DNA from: Phaeocystidibacter luteus
GTDB taxonomy: Bacteria > Bacteroidota > Bacteroidia > Flavobacteriales > Schleiferiaceae
Reading direction: 5' to 3'
Assembly: GCF_008933115.1 (NCBI RefSeq)
Contig: NZ_WBVO01000013.1
Coordinates: 1-64,000, forward strand
Length of the DNA: 64,000 bases
The translations under genes and the position numbers were made by a program. Shown piece by piece: positions 39,242-48,231 of the stretch. Within the stretch, counting starts at the first letter, position 1, and every line of letters starts with the position of its first letter. A model generated the notes under the pieces. It ran no database searches. It was not told the origin of the DNA and saw only the letters and a list, made by a program, of their open reading frames with translations.

Positions 39242-39550
39242 GGTCTCTCGCGGAGAAAAGGAGCTGTACGTGGTGGAGAGAGTTCGCAGGGGATGTGCGT
39301 GGTGGGTTTCTCCCGCCGGTGGTCGAGCAAGCCGCAAAACCGCAACATTAAAATCATCGGAGTGCGTATAAATCGCAAAACAGACTTGGGATTGCCTACA
39401 TGTGTTATGAAATGGATAGCTGCACGAGAATCCATGATGACAGGCATGTTGCTTTAGCGCATGCCGGGCGTGGGACGAGGGTTTTAATCCCGCCGCCAAT
39501 CCCCGGAGGGGATAATTCTATTAGCCTCGTGGCTTTAGCCCGAGGTTGAA
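39242..39550. repeat. repeat copy A with four REP-like hairpins
   Basis: The right half carries small palindromes in a row: GGCATG/CATGCC with a GC-TTTA-GC loop (39443-39465), GGG/CCC around TTTTAAT (39479-39491), ATCCCC-GGA-GGGGAT (39499-39513), and CCTCG-T-GGC-TTTA-GCC-CGAGG (39525-39545). TTTA loops recur. The layout resembles REP/BIME-type elements mobilised by RAYT transposases, but none is present here. Confidence 0.75.
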
Positions 39551-39562
39551 TGAGCGCACGGT

Positions 39563-39869
39563 GGTCTCTCGCAGAGATGAAGAGGAGTACGTGGTGGAGA
39601 GAGTTCGCAGGGGATGTGCGTGGTGGGTTTCTCCCGCCGGTGGTCGAGCAAGCCGCAAAACCGCAACATTAAAATCATCGGAGTGCGTATAAATCGCAAA
39701 ACAGACGTAGGGATTGCCTACATGTGTTATGAAATGGATAGCTGCACGAGAATCCATAATGACAGGCATGTTGCTTTAGCGCATGCCGGGCGTGGGACGA
39801 GGGTTTTAATCCCGCCGCCAATCCCCGGAGGGGATAATTCTATAAGCCTCTTGGCTTTAGCCCGAGATT
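39563..39869. repeat. repeat copy B
   Basis: This copy is a direct repeat of 39242-39550 at an offset of 321-322 bp. A stretch of about 115 bp is identical, and the rest differs at only a few positions, including one inserted G. The hairpins of copy A are kept except that the last has a weakened outer stem. The near identity suggests a recent tandem duplication. Confidence 0.85.
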
Positions 39870-39889
39870 AATTAGGGGTATGTGGTCTT

Positions 39890-39990
39890 GTGTCATGAAA
39901 TGGATAGCTGCACGAAAATCCATAATGATAAGCACGGTGCTTTAGCGCGTGCCGGGCATTGGATCGGATGGGGGTTATAATCCCTCCGCC
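39890..39990. repeat. diverged partial repeat copy C
   Basis: This copy lines up with the middle of copies A and B (ATGAAATGGATAGCTGCACG is shared) but has many changes. The hairpin at 39932-39952 is GCACG-GT-GC-TTTA-GC-G-CGTGC where A and B have GCATG and CATGC. One T-A pair has become C-G on both sides while the GC-TTTA-GC core is unchanged. Confidence 0.7.
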
Positions 39991-40032
39991 TGAAGGGCAT
40001 GAAAGCCTATGTTTTATTCGCATTCAATCCCG

Positions 40033-40040
40033 TAACTTTA
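40033..40040 (+). promoter_or_regulatory. weak promoter of the GlmU-like gene
   Basis: TAACTTTA fits TAnnTTTG at seven of eight positions, 26 nt before the ATG at 40067. No clear -33 element is present, so this is tentative. Confidence 0.35.
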
Positions 40041-40066
40041 TCCCGAACAACTAACGATAGCGTCCT

Positions 40067-41248
40067 ATGAACCTCATTCTGTTCGACGGTCCCGAAAGAA
40101 ATCAATTGCTTCCACTAACCTTTACTCGTCCCGTTGCGGATATGAGAGTGGGTATTCTAACCATCAAGGAAAAGTGGGAGAAGAGGCTAGAGGCGAAGGC
40201 TTCATACATGACGCAGTCGTATTTGTCATCCCTATTCCCAGTTCATTTAGCGAACAATAACCTCCTGGTCAACGGATCGGTTTGTCCAGATATGAGGTTG
40301 CTCGCCAAAGTGATCGAGCTGAAGGAAGGTGAAGGTCTGTTTTCTGGTGACGTTCTAATCGCCGCCTATCTTGAAAAAGGTCGTGTTGCCGATGTCCTTT
40401 CACCTGAGAATCTCACACGAATCGAATACTCCCAGCCCATTACGCAAATGGCGAAACCTTGGGATATTTTTTCCAAGAATGGCAGTGAGCTCGAACGCGA
40501 TTTCAATTTCCTCACAGAAGGGCGTACCTCCGCAGAGATTTCATCTACCAATACGGTCATTGGCGACAAAGTCTTTCTCGAGCCAGGTGCTAAGGTTGAA
40601 GCGTCCGTTCTAAATTCTACATCAGGCCCAATTTACATCGGCAAAGAAGCAGAAGTGATGGAAGGATCTTTAGTGAGAGGCGGACTAGCGCTCTGCGAGC
40701 ATGCCACCCTCAAACTCGGCGCAAAGATTTATGGTCCAACCACAATCGGTCCTCATTCCAAAGTTGGCGGCGAAGTAAGCAACTCCGTCATCTTTGGTTA
40801 TTCGAACAAAGGTCATGATGGATTCCTCGGTAACTCTGTTCTAGGAGAATGGTGTAATCTAGGTGCTGATACCAACAATAGCAATCTCAAGAATAACTAT
40901 GATGAGGTAAAGCTGTGGAACTATGGACGCGGCGGCTTCGATAAAACCGGTCTGCAATTCTGCGGACTCATCATGGGTGATCATAGCAAGTGTGGCATTA
41001 ATACCATGTTCAACACCGGAACTGTGGTAGGTGTAAGCGCGAACATTTTCGGCAGCGGATTCCCAAGAAACTTCGTTCCTAGTTTCGCTTGGGGCGGAGC
41101 CTCTGGTTTTATGGAGTATCGAGTTGATAAAGCCATGGAAACCATGAAACTCGTTATGGCCAGAAGAAACAAAGCCCTCACCGAAGAGTGGCAGGTGGTC
41201 ATTGAACACATCTACAACGAAACAGCTCAGTATCGCAATTTCAAATAA
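40067..41248 (+). CDS. GlmU-like putative sugar nucleotidyltransferase
   Basis: The 393-residue protein has an N-terminal region of the putative sugar-nucleotidyltransferase type (LILFDGPERNQLLPLTFTRPVADMRVG). The C-terminal half is a left-handed beta-helix of hexapeptide repeats (about residues 165-330). The classic pyrophosphorylase signature GxGTRM is missing, so it is not a standard GlmU. It is probably an enzyme of nucleotide-sugar or cell-wall precursor metabolism, activity unproven. Confidence 0.85.
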   Translation: MNLILFDGPERNQLLPLTFTRPVADMRVGILTIKEKWEKRLEAKASYMTQSYLSSLFPVHLANNNLLVNGSVCPDMRLLAKVIELKEGEGLFSGDVLIAAYLEKGRVADVLSPENLTRIEYSQPITQMAKPWDIFSKNGSELERDFNFLTEGRTSAEISSTNTVIGDKVFLEPGAKVEASVLNSTSGPIYIGKEAEVMEGSLVRGGLALCEHATLKLGAKIYGPTTIGPHSKVGGEVSNSVIFGYSNKGHDGFLGNSVLGEWCNLGADTNNSNLKNNYDEVKLWNYGRGGFDKTGLQFCGLIMGDHSKCGINTMFNTGTVVGVSANIFGSGFPRNFVPSFAWGGASGFMEYRVDKAMETMKLVMARRNKALTEEWQVVIEHIYNETAQYRNFK

Positions 41249-41311
41249 CTGACACCCTTCTGCAGGTTGTCGGACATTATTGCAGTCGCCCACCCTTGGC
41301 ACGTAGCTTGA
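41249..41311 (+). promoter_or_regulatory. putative sigma-54-like promoter and inverted repeat upstream of lon
   Basis: TTGGCACG-N4-TTGA (41296-41311) matches the sigma-54 consensus TGGCAYR-N4-TTGC except for the last C. It lies about 22 bp after CTGACA-N13-TGTCGG (41249-41273), an inverted repeat that could bind a regulator. A second, sigma-A-type candidate is TTG (41349-41351), 19 bp, TCAATTTG (41371-41378). Stress control of lon is plausible but not shown. Confidence 0.4.
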
Positions 41312-41411
41312 CCTACTAGTGTCCACCGCGATAATCGACGGTGTTCAATTGATTTCAGCATTCGCTGCTGTCAATTTGACCTAAAGACAAAAACGCGCAA
41401 GCGACACGATA

Positions 41412-43880
41412 ATGGAAAAATTTTCACTTTCAAGCCTGCTGTCTCAAGAGACCGAATTCATTCCTCTTGTGACCAACGAAGCAGAGAACGAAATAAACGA
41501 GCAGGAAATTCCGACCGAAATTCCAATCCTGCCACTCAGAAATACCGTACTCTTTCCTGGAGTTGTAAGTCCAATTACAGCCGGACGTGACAAATCAATT
41601 CGGCTCATTGAGGACGTTCAAGCTACACCAGACAAGCTCGTTGGGGTGGTGGCACAACGCGATGTAGACACCGAGAATCCGGGTTTTGGCGATATGTACG
41701 AAGTAGGCACACTCGCTAAGATTGTTCGCAGTTTCAAGATGCCCGATGGAAACACCACCATCATTATTCAAGGGAAACGCAGATTTCGTATCACTGAAAT
41801 CATTGCATCCGAACCCTACCACAAGGCTAAGATTGAGTTGATTCCAGAGGAAAAGCCAGTGGAAGACGATACCGTTTTTACGGGTCAAATCGATTCGATC
41901 AAGGAGCTTGCAAATCGCATTATTGAGGAATCGCCACAGATTCCTACCGAGGCTCAAGGGGCCCTAAAGAATATCACAAGCGATACTTTCCTATTGCATT
42001 TCATCGCCTCAAATATGTCGATGGAAGTTGAAGGGAAACAGAATCTCCTTGAAACCAACAGCCTTCGTCAGCGTGCCAAGATTGTTCTCGAACAGCTTAC
42101 ACGCGAGCTCCAAATTTTGGAAGTGAAGAACGAGATTCAAACCAAAGTTCGTTCTGAATTTGACCAGCAACAGCGGGAGTATTTCCTTCAGCAACAAATG
42201 AGAACGATCCAGGAGGAACTGGGAGGAAATTCTATCGAGGCCGAAATTGAAGAGATGCGTAACCGCGCCTCCGAAAAGCAATGGGATGCTAAGACAGGCG
42301 AGCATTTCGAGAAGGAACTCACCAAGCTCCAGCGCTTGAATCCTCAAGTTCCAGAATACAGCATCCAAAGAAATTACTTGGAGTTACTCCTGGATCTACC
42401 TTGGAACGAATTCTCTAAAGATAATTTTGACCTGAAGAGAGCGCGAAAGATTCTCGATCGCGACCATTATGGTTTGGATGAGGTCAAAGAACGAATCATT
42501 GAGTATCTCGCCGTTCTCAAGCTTAAGAACGACATGAAGAGCCCAATCCTTTGTCTTTATGGCCCTCCGGGAGTCGGAAAGACGAGCCTTGGAAAAAGTG
42601 TTGCCGAAGCATTGGGTAGAGAATACATCCGAATTTCGCTTGGAGGTCTGCGCGATGAGGCTGAAATCCGTGGACACCGAAAAACATACATCGGCGCTAT
42701 GCCAGGCCGCATCATCCAGAGTTTGAAGAAGGCTGGAACTTCGAATCCTGTTTTTGTTCTGGATGAAATCGATAAGCTCACTTATGGAGGCCAGGGCGAT
42801 CCAAGCTCAGCCATGCTCGAAGTTTTGGATCCAGAGCAGAACAGTGCTTTCTACGATAACTTCGTAGAGCTGGGATATGATTTGAGCAAGGTGCTCTTCA
42901 TAGCTACGGCAAATAACTTGGGTTCAATTCAACCTGCGCTTCGCGATAGGATGGAGATTATCGATATCACCGGATACACCCAAGAGGAGAAAGTCGAAAT
43001 CGGAAAGCAACACCTTTGGCCAAAGCTTTTACGTGAGCACGGGTTGAAGAAAACTCAGGCGGTTGTTGGTAAGCGCGAGCTCTCGACCGTAATTGAATCG
43101 TACACACGTGAATCGGGTGTTAGAGGCCTCGAAAAGCAATTGGCGCGGTTGATCCGTCACGCCGCGAAGTCGATTGCCATGGAGGAGGAATACAGCCCCA
43201 AAGTGACGAAGGAGACCATTCGTGAAATCCTGAAGGCTCCGCGCTTTACACACGACAGATATCAAGGGAACGATGTTGCAGGAGTGGTAACCGGATTGGC
43301 GTGGACGCCGGTTGGAGGGGACATTCTTTTCATCGAAAGTTCTCTCCACCGAGGTAATGGAAAGACTACCATTACAGGAAACCTTGGTGATGTGATGAAG
43401 GAGTCAGCAACCATTGCGCTCGCTTACCTCAAGTCACATTCCGAAGAGTTTGGAATTCCATTTGAGGCCTTCAAGTATTGGGATATCAATATTCACGTTC
43501 CGGAAGGAGCTGTTCCGAAAGACGGTCCATCTGCCGGAATTACCATCCTCACAGCCCTTGCGAGCTTGTTTACTCAGCGAAGAGTCAAGGCAAGATTGGC
43601 GATGACGGGTGAGATTACGCTTCGAGGCAAAGTGTTGCCAGTAGGCGGAATCAAGGAGAAGATCCTCGCTGCAAAGCGTGCGGAGATCAAGGAGATCATT
43701 CTTTGTGAGCAGAACAGAAAGGATATTGAGGAGATCAATGCCGATTACATCAAGGGTATGACCTTCCATTATGTAGATACGATGAGCCAAGTAGTTGAAC
43801 TGAGTTTGACGAATCAAAAACCGAAGCATAATATTCAGCTTGTGCCGGAAGAGAAGAAGACTGCAAAGACCGCCCAATAA
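41412..43880 (+). CDS. lon: ATP-dependent protease La (Lon)
   Basis: Lon is a cytoplasmic AAA+ protease that removes misfolded and regulatory proteins. The 822 residues hold the N-terminal LON domain ([15 protein letters not shown] near residue 37), an ATPase with Walker [10 protein letters not shown] and [10 protein letters not shown], and the C-terminal protease domain. The catalytic Ser is in [11 protein letters not shown] and the Lys in [14 protein letters not shown]. The length is typical. The gene is followed directly by a terminator that overlaps its stop, then porQ and cmk. Confidence 0.98.
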   Translation: MEKFSLSSLLSQETEFIPLVTNEAENEINEQEIPTEIPILPLRNTVLFPGVVSPITAGRDKSIRLIEDVQATPDKLVGVVAQRDVDTENPGFGDMYEVGTLAKIVRSFKMPDGNTTIIIQGKRRFRITEIIASEPYHKAKIELIPEEKPVEDDTVFTGQIDSIKELANRIIEESPQIPTEAQGALKNITSDTFLLHFIASNMSMEVEGKQNLLETNSLRQRAKIVLEQLTRELQILEVKNEIQTKVRSEFDQQQREYFLQQQMRTIQEELGGNSIEAEIEEMRNRASEKQWDAKTGEHFEKELTKLQRLNPQVPEYSIQRNYLELLLDLPWNEFSKDNFDLKRARKILDRDHYGLDEVKERIIEYLAVLKLKNDMKSPILCLYGPPGVGKTSLGKSVAEALGREYIRISLGGLRDEAEIRGHRKTYIGAMPGRIIQSLKKAGTSNPVFVLDEIDKLTYGGQGDPSSAMLEVLDPEQNSAFYDNFVELGYDLSKVLFIATANNLGSIQPALRDRMEIIDITGYTQEEKVEIGKQHLWPKLLREHGLKKTQAVVGKRELSTVIESYTRESGVRGLEKQLARLIRHAAKSIAMEEEYSPKVTKETIREILKAPRFTHDRYQGNDVAGVVTGLAWTPVGGDILFIESSLHRGNGKTTITGNLGDVMKESATIALAYLKSHSEEFGIPFEAFKYWDINIHVPEGAVPKDGPSAGITILTALASLFTQRRVKARLAMTGEITLRGKVLPVGGIKEKILAAKRAEIKEIILCEQNRKDIEEINADYIKGMTFHYVDTMSQVVELSLTNQKPKHNIQLVPEEKKTAKTAQ

Positions 43881-43902
43881 AACGGGCGGTCTTCCGTTTT
43901 TT
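43866..43902 (+). terminator. lon terminator overlapping its stop codon
   Basis: A perfect 10-bp stem, AAGACCGCCC (43866-43875) with GGGCGGTCTT (43884-43893), has an 8-nt loop that includes the stop codon TAA (43878-43880). A T-run ends at 43902. The left arm codes for the last residues of Lon. It should cut lon off from porQ. Confidence 0.9.
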
Positions 43903-43927
43903 GGTTGGAAAAAACTACCTTCCTCTC

Positions 43928-44965
43928 ATGTTTACAAGGCTCAGGATTTTAACCTCTTCCTTTATTCTATTGCTTGCCACGAGCGCATTTGCGCAAGTTG
44001 GCGGGAACTCCACGTACGCGTTTTTGAATCTTACTACAGCTGCTCGGCCAGCCTCTTTGGCTCAAGCCGGACTGGCTTCGGTAGAAGGGGATATTCAATT
44101 CGTTTGGTTGAATCCTGCGCTGTTGCGCGAAGAGCACCGCAAACAGATCGGTTTTAGCTACGTAAATATCCCAGGAAGTATAAATTCCGCTGAAGCTGCC
44201 TACGGCTTTGGCTACGGTGAGAAGCACAACATTATGGTTGGCTTCAGGTATTTGGACTACGGTTCGTTTCAGGCGACCGATATCGCCGGAAACCCACTGG
44301 GCACCTTTAGAGCTTCTGACCAGTTGTTGAACGGCGCATATTCGTATTCCCTCGATTCCAATTGGCAGTTCGGAGCAAGTTTCAAACTCATTAACTCGGT
44401 GTACGAGAGCTACACGAGCTTTGGTGTAGCCACAGATTTGGCGGCAGTCTACCAAATCCCTAAACAGCGTTTCGCGTTTGCATTTATCGCCAAGAACATC
44501 GGATTTCAACTGGCGAGCTATGCTGGAGAAAGGGAGTCATTGCCCTTCGAGCTCCAGTTCGCTGTTTCAAATAGATTTAAACACTTGCCATTCAGATGGA
44601 CGATTCAATTGGAGAATCTCCAGCGATGGGATCTCACGTATTTTGACCCCAATGCGGTAAACCGAGATCCAATTACGGGACAGAGCACCTACGAAGAACC
44701 GACCTTTGGCGATATGCTCTTGAGACACCTTTCGGTTTCGGGAGACTTGTCGTTGGGTAAGCGATTGAATTTTCAGATCGGATACAGTTTTAGAAGAAGG
44801 GCGGAGATGACCATACCAAGCCGTCGCACTTCTGCAGGGCTTACCTTTGGGTTGGGATTGAAACTTTCGAAATTCCATTTGAACTACGGTAACCAATACA
44901 TACACGTTTCAGGCAGAATGCATCACATTGGGGTGACTGTTGACCTGCACGACTTCGGATCTTAA
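43928..44965 (+). CDS. porQ: type IX secretion system protein PorQ
   Basis: PorQ is an outer-membrane beta-barrel needed for the T9SS, where it works with PorU, PorV and PorZ in cargo attachment. The 345-residue protein begins with a signal peptide (LRILTSSFILLLATSAFAQ), then GGNSTYAFLNLTTAARPASLAQAG, the typical PorV/PorQ start. The frame opens at 43901, inside the lon terminator; I use the Met at 43928. It lies 2 bp upstream of cmk. Two T9SS cargo proteins occur in the window (10789 and 55610). Confidence 0.88.
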   Translation: MFTRLRILTSSFILLLATSAFAQVGGNSTYAFLNLTTAARPASLAQAGLASVEGDIQFVWLNPALLREEHRKQIGFSYVNIPGSINSAEAAYGFGYGEKHNIMVGFRYLDYGSFQATDIAGNPLGTFRASDQLLNGAYSYSLDSNWQFGASFKLINSVYESYTSFGVATDLAAVYQIPKQRFAFAFIAKNIGFQLASYAGERESLPFELQFAVSNRFKHLPFRWTIQLENLQRWDLTYFDPNAVNRDPITGQSTYEEPTFGDMLLRHLSVSGDLSLGKRLNFQIGYSFRRRAEMTIPSRRTSAGLTFGLGLKLSKFHLNYGNQYIHVSGRMHHIGVTVDLHDFGS

Positions 44966-44967
44966 TC

Positions 44968-45666
44968 ATGAGTGGAAAGAACCTAACCATAGCTATCGAT
45001 GGGCATTCCTCTACCGGAAAGAGCACACTAGCTAAGGGCCTCGCAAAGCATTTCGGATTTATTTATGTGGATACAGGCGCGATGTACCGTGCAATTACCC
45101 TAGCCGCATTGCGAAAGGGTTTGCTTTCTGACCCTGAAAGATTTGGAAAAGATGCTAGCGAAGTAGAGCAATTGTTGAAAGAGACAACGATTTCCTTTTA
45201 CCGCGATGCGCATGGCGCGAATCGAACCAAGTTGAACGGAAGCGATGTGGAAGATGAAATTCGTGCCATGGAGGTGTCTTCTCGCGTGAGCTATGTGAGT
45301 GCGGTTAGTGCCATACGAAAGGCGCTAGTAGACCAACAGAGACGAATGTCGGAAGGAGAGAGCGTCGTTATGGATGGAAGAGACATCGGTACAGTTGTGT
45401 TTCCTAATGCCGATCTCAAAATATTTATGTCAGCCAGCAACGAAGTTCGAGCACAGCGCCGATTTGAGGAGCTGACTTCTAAAGGAAAAAAGGTGACGTT
45501 TGAAGAGGTGCTAGAAAACCTCACAGAGCGCGATCGAATTGACAGCAGCCGGGCCGACAGTCCCTTAGTCATGGCCGAAGATGCCGTTCTGCTTGATAAC
45601 TCAAGCATGAGTCAAGCAGAGCAATTTGAATTGGCGAAAAGTTGGATTGAAGCTCTCGTAAAGTAA
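44968..45666 (+). CDS. cmk: (d)CMP kinase
   Basis: Cmk phosphorylates CMP and dCMP. The 232 residues show the P-loop AIDGHSSTGKSTLAKGLA, the YVDTGAMYRAIT segment and SVVMDGRDIGTVVFPNA with the substrate-binding Arg. The gene directly follows porQ (2 bp), an order also seen in other Flavobacteriales, and its stop abuts that of the convergent acyl-CoA-binding-protein gene (TAATTA). Confidence 0.96.
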   Translation: MSGKNLTIAIDGHSSTGKSTLAKGLAKHFGFIYVDTGAMYRAITLAALRKGLLSDPERFGKDASEVEQLLKETTISFYRDAHGANRTKLNGSDVEDEIRAMEVSSRVSYVSAVSAIRKALVDQQRRMSEGESVVMDGRDIGTVVFPNADLKIFMSASNEVRAQRRFEELTSKGKKVTFEEVLENLTERDRIDSSRADSPLVMAEDAVLLDNSSMSQAEQFELAKSWIEALVK

Positions 45667-45969
45667 TTACGATTGAGCGCTTTGGCGAGCGGTTGCAGTC
45701 TCTTCAGTTTCCATGTGTAATTCCTTGATGTAAGAAATGTACTTGCGCATGGCTTCCTCGCGAGTCATACCGCGAAGACGCTTCCACTGATCGTGCATGA
45801 AAGTGCGAACAATGTCCGAATTGGATGTAGGTCGATCTTGAGTGTTATCTCCTTCCGTAGCCTGCTTGAAATATCCGTAAGCGATAAGCATACGATCAGG
45901 AGCCTGCTTGGGCATAGATCGTCCTAATTCGACATATTTCTTGAATTCGTGATTCAAGGTTTCATCCAT
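45667..45969 (-). CDS. acyl-CoA-binding protein (ACBP)
   Basis: The 100-residue protein matches the small four-helix ACBP family: LNHEFKKYVELGRSMPKQA, LIAYGYFKQATEGD, RPTSNSDIVRTFMHDQWKRL and GMTREEAMRKYISYIKEL. ACBPs bind and carry acyl-CoA esters in the cytoplasm. The Met at 45969 (MDETLNHEF) is the family start rather than the one 7 codons earlier. It lies downstream of psd on the same strand, beside phospholipid genes. A -7 box stands 18 nt upstream. Confidence 0.9.
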   Translation of the reverse strand: MDETLNHEFKKYVELGRSMPKQAPDRMLIAYGYFKQATEGDNTQDRPTSNSDIVRTFMHDQWKRLRGMTREEAMRKYISYIKELHMETEETATARQSAQS

Positions 45970-45987
45970 ATTAACTCGGATTTTGAA

Positions 45988-45995
45988 CAAAAATA
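45988..45995 (-). promoter_or_regulatory. -7 box of the ACBP gene
   Basis: TATTTTTG on the minus strand matches TAnnTTTG, 18 nt before the ATG. I see no -33 element, so confidence is limited. Confidence 0.45.
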
Positions 45996-46061
45996 AGCAA
46001 AAACAGCTCGCTCTCGAAAAGGCACTGCCATCCTGCTATTAACAGACATATCAACAGAAAG

Positions 46062-46715
46062 TTACAATTCGGCCAGAATTGTTTCTCCACCTACGGGTCT
46101 GTCATCAATATTTACGAGAACCTTAGCCGAAAGGGGCAACAAGATGTCTACTCTTGAGCCGAAGCGAATGAAGCCTGATTCTTGTCCCGTCTTTACCACC
46201 TGCTTAGGCTGCGCGTAATTAATAATGCGTCGAGCTACAGCTCCAGCGATTTGTCGATGCATTACCTGCTCGCCGTTTGCTGTTTCAACTACAACCGTGG
46301 TTCTTTCATTAAGTGTGCTTGACTTTGGGTGCCAAGCCACGAGAAATGCACCTGGGTGATGTTTAGAATAAACCACTTTTCCGCCAATCGGGTAACGGTT
46401 CACGTGTACGTTGAGGGGCGACATGAAGATGGAAACTTGGATTCTCTTGTCGTTAAAGAATTCGGCTTCCTCAACTTCTTGGATTGCTACCACTTTTCCG
46501 TCGGCTGGGCAAATAAGTTGATTCGCCTCCACATTTGTATAGCGGTTTGGATCTCGGAAGAAGTACACCATGAATCCATAAAGCACAATGGAAGCGAGTA
46601 CTAAGCCGCTTAAAATGTACTCGTGCAGGCCGATAAAGCTCAGGAGAACATTAAGTGCTGTAAGAATGAGCAAGGCTACAAAGAGTGGTTTCTTTCCTTC
46701 TCTATGGAGTTTCAT
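46062..46715 (-). CDS. psd: phosphatidylserine decarboxylase family protein
   Basis: Psd makes phosphatidylethanolamine with a pyruvoyl group formed by self-cleavage. The 217-residue short form has two N-terminal helices (PLFVALLILTALNVLLSFIG and a second), PADGKVVAI, FMSPLNVHVNRYP and the cleavage site FIRFGSRVD, where cutting before Ser makes the pyruvoyl subunit. The Met at 46715 (MKLHREGKK) clears the cdsA end by 10 bp; the frame extends further upstream. It is part of the rsfS-ftsH-LUD-cdsA-psd run. Confidence 0.94.
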   Translation of the reverse strand: MKLHREGKKPLFVALLILTALNVLLSFIGLHEYILSGLVLASIVLYGFMVYFFRDPNRYTNVEANQLICPADGKVVAIQEVEEAEFFNDKRIQVSIFMSPLNVHVNRYPIGGKVVYSKHHPGAFLVAWHPKSSTLNERTTVVVETANGEQVMHRQIAGAVARRIINYAQPKQVVKTGQESGFIRFGSRVDILLPLSAKVLVNIDDRPVGGETILAEL

Positions 46716-46725
46716 AGGATGTGTT

Positions 46726-47529
46726 TTAAAGGATGGACAAATATAGCCAAGCCAATGGTGCGACGAACAGGAAGCTATCGATTCTATCCAACAATCCTCC
46801 ATGGCCAGGTATAAGGTTGCCAGAATCCTTCACACCAGCCGATCGCTTTAGGGAACTTTCAAAAAGATCGCCAATGGTGCCGCCAATGGAGGCAATCATC
46901 GCTAAAATGAGCCATTCGTTTAAGTTGAGTGTGCTACTGCTGTATTCACTTAATAGGTATCCCCCCAGCAAGGCGAAGGCTATGCCGCCAAGCATCCCTT
47001 CGATACTCTTTTTGGGCGAAAGTCGCTTCGAAAGGGAGTGCCTGCCGAGCTTTCGGCCTACCAAGTACGCGAAGGTGTCGTTGGTCCAAATGAGAATGAA
47101 AATTCCCAAAAGTGGCAAGTAATCGAAGCTACCACTATACACGGCTATTTCTGGTCCGAGAGAAAGTGGAATGCCCAAGTAAAAGGCGGCAATAAGACTG
47201 GTGCCCAACCCTTGTGCCGAATGCTCGGAGCCTTTTGTGAAGACGTGTTCCATCAAGAGTCCGGCTATACCCAGAATGAGTATGGTAGGGAGATGATCGC
47301 CTTCACCAAAGAATTTCCAAGTACTATTTGCCCACATGGCTAAAGGCAGGAGAAGTGCGGTCCAGTAGATTTTGAATTTCTTTCTAAACATGCCGCGATA
47401 CTCGGCGAAGCCAAGAACGATGAATAGGCCGAAAAGTCCAAAAGATAATTTGGGGTTGATGCTAGTGGCACCGATAATCACCAAGACGTATATCGCCCCG
47501 AAGATTCCTCGCTTTATCAATTCACTCAT
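46726..47529 (-). CDS. cdsA: phosphatidate cytidylyltransferase
   Basis: CdsA makes CDP-diacylglycerol, the precursor of membrane phospholipids, at the inner membrane. The 267-residue protein has about eight helices and the family signature near the C-terminus (IGDLFESSLKRSAGVKDSG then GHGGLLDRIDS). It overlaps the LUD gene by 4 bp upstream and lies just before psd, the enzyme two steps later. Confidence 0.96.
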   Translation of the reverse strand: MSELIKRGIFGAIYVLVIIGATSINPKLSFGLFGLFIVLGFAEYRGMFRKKFKIYWTALLLPLAMWANSTWKFFGEGDHLPTILILGIAGLLMEHVFTKGSEHSAQGLGTSLIAAFYLGIPLSLGPEIAVYSGSFDYLPLLGIFILIWTNDTFAYLVGRKLGRHSLSKRLSPKKSIEGMLGGIAFALLGGYLLSEYSSSTLNLNEWLILAMIASIGGTIGDLFESSLKRSAGVKDSGNLIPGHGGLLDRIDSFLFVAPLAWLYLSIL

Positions 47530-48164
47530 TGGAGGTCGTCTTCAATCAACAAGAGGTATAAGGTTCGATTCTTATTTGGGTCTGCCGATGCTTGACGAAC
47601 AGACTCTGATTGTGAACCTTTGAGCGTGGTGATTTGATTAGGGCGATTGTTTCTGTAGGTGTTGTTGATGCGACTCATGCCTGAGCTGAGGCTGTCTACA
47701 ATCTGGCTTGTTCTAGCTAGAATGATATGCGTTTCTGGAAGTTCGGAAATCTTGTAGATGCTCAATTGATGGTCGGTAATCATAATACCACCGTTGAAGG
47801 CTACAAGTGCCTCGCAGGTAGTTGCCACACCATCGCAAATTGATGCCTTCTCAACTTCGATGGTGAGACCGTTTTTTTTGAGCGGGGTATTCACATTTTC
47901 TTCTGGAACGTAGAGACGTTGAAGCTGGCTTTCCATGCAAATCTTTTGCACGTTGATGATGGCCTCGTCAAAACTTTCACAATACAAAAAGTGCCCACCG
48001 TTTTGCGTAAACGTTTGTACGAATCGCAAATCGATGGGCTCTTCCTCTTTAGGAGCATACGGACTCTTGGCTTCCGGAGTCTCATCCTCGCGGCTGTCGT
48101 CGGGCTTGCCGCTCAACACCGACAAAAACTTACCGAACAATCCCGGTTTGCCTTTTTGCGCCAT
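47526..48164 (-). CDS. LUD domain protein (LutC/YkgG-like)
   Basis: The 212-residue protein matches the LUD domain (SICDGVATTCEALVAFNGGIMITD and LPETHIILARTSQIVDSL). LutC relatives take part in lactate use, but this stand-alone copy near ftsH and cdsA in Bacteroidota has no proven role. The extra N-terminal segment (about 70 residues) is rich in Pro and acidic residues. It overlaps cdsA by ATGA. It is 67 bp downstream of ftsH. Confidence 0.85.
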   Translation of the reverse strand: MAQKGKPGLFGKFLSVLSGKPDDSREDETPEAKSPYAPKEEEPIDLRFVQTFTQNGGHFLYCESFDEAIINVQKICMESQLQRLYVPEENVNTPLKKNGLTIEVEKASICDGVATTCEALVAFNGGIMITDHQLSIYKISELPETHIILARTSQIVDSLSSGMSRINNTYRNNRPNQITTLKGSQSESVRQASADPNKNRTLYLLLIEDDLQ

Positions 48165-48231
48165 AGATTCTGTGCTACCTTAATTCAAAGATGTAGCACA
48201 AAGTACCCAAAAACTCAGAATTTGTGAAAGC

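Larger units (their letters stand above)
39200..40066. other. gene-free repeat region
   Basis: Between the rpmE terminator and the GlmU-like gene there is no convincing gene. The region begins with a purine-rich low-complexity tract (about 39200-39265), then holds two near-identical direct copies of a ~306-bp sequence (39242-39550 and 39563-39869) and a diverged partial third copy (about 39890-39990). Open frames of 60-114 codons occur in the copies on both strands but overlap one another, so I treat them as chance. A weak promoter for the next gene lies at its right end. Confidence 0.8.

Noticed and set aside
39151-39871. Open frames of 60-114 codons on both strands inside the repeat copies, which could be read as small genes or a CRISPR-like region.
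   Set aside because: The frames overlap on both strands, vary between copies and show no protein-like pattern. There are only two or three long copies with no regular spacers, so it is not a CRISPR array, and no transposase frame is present.
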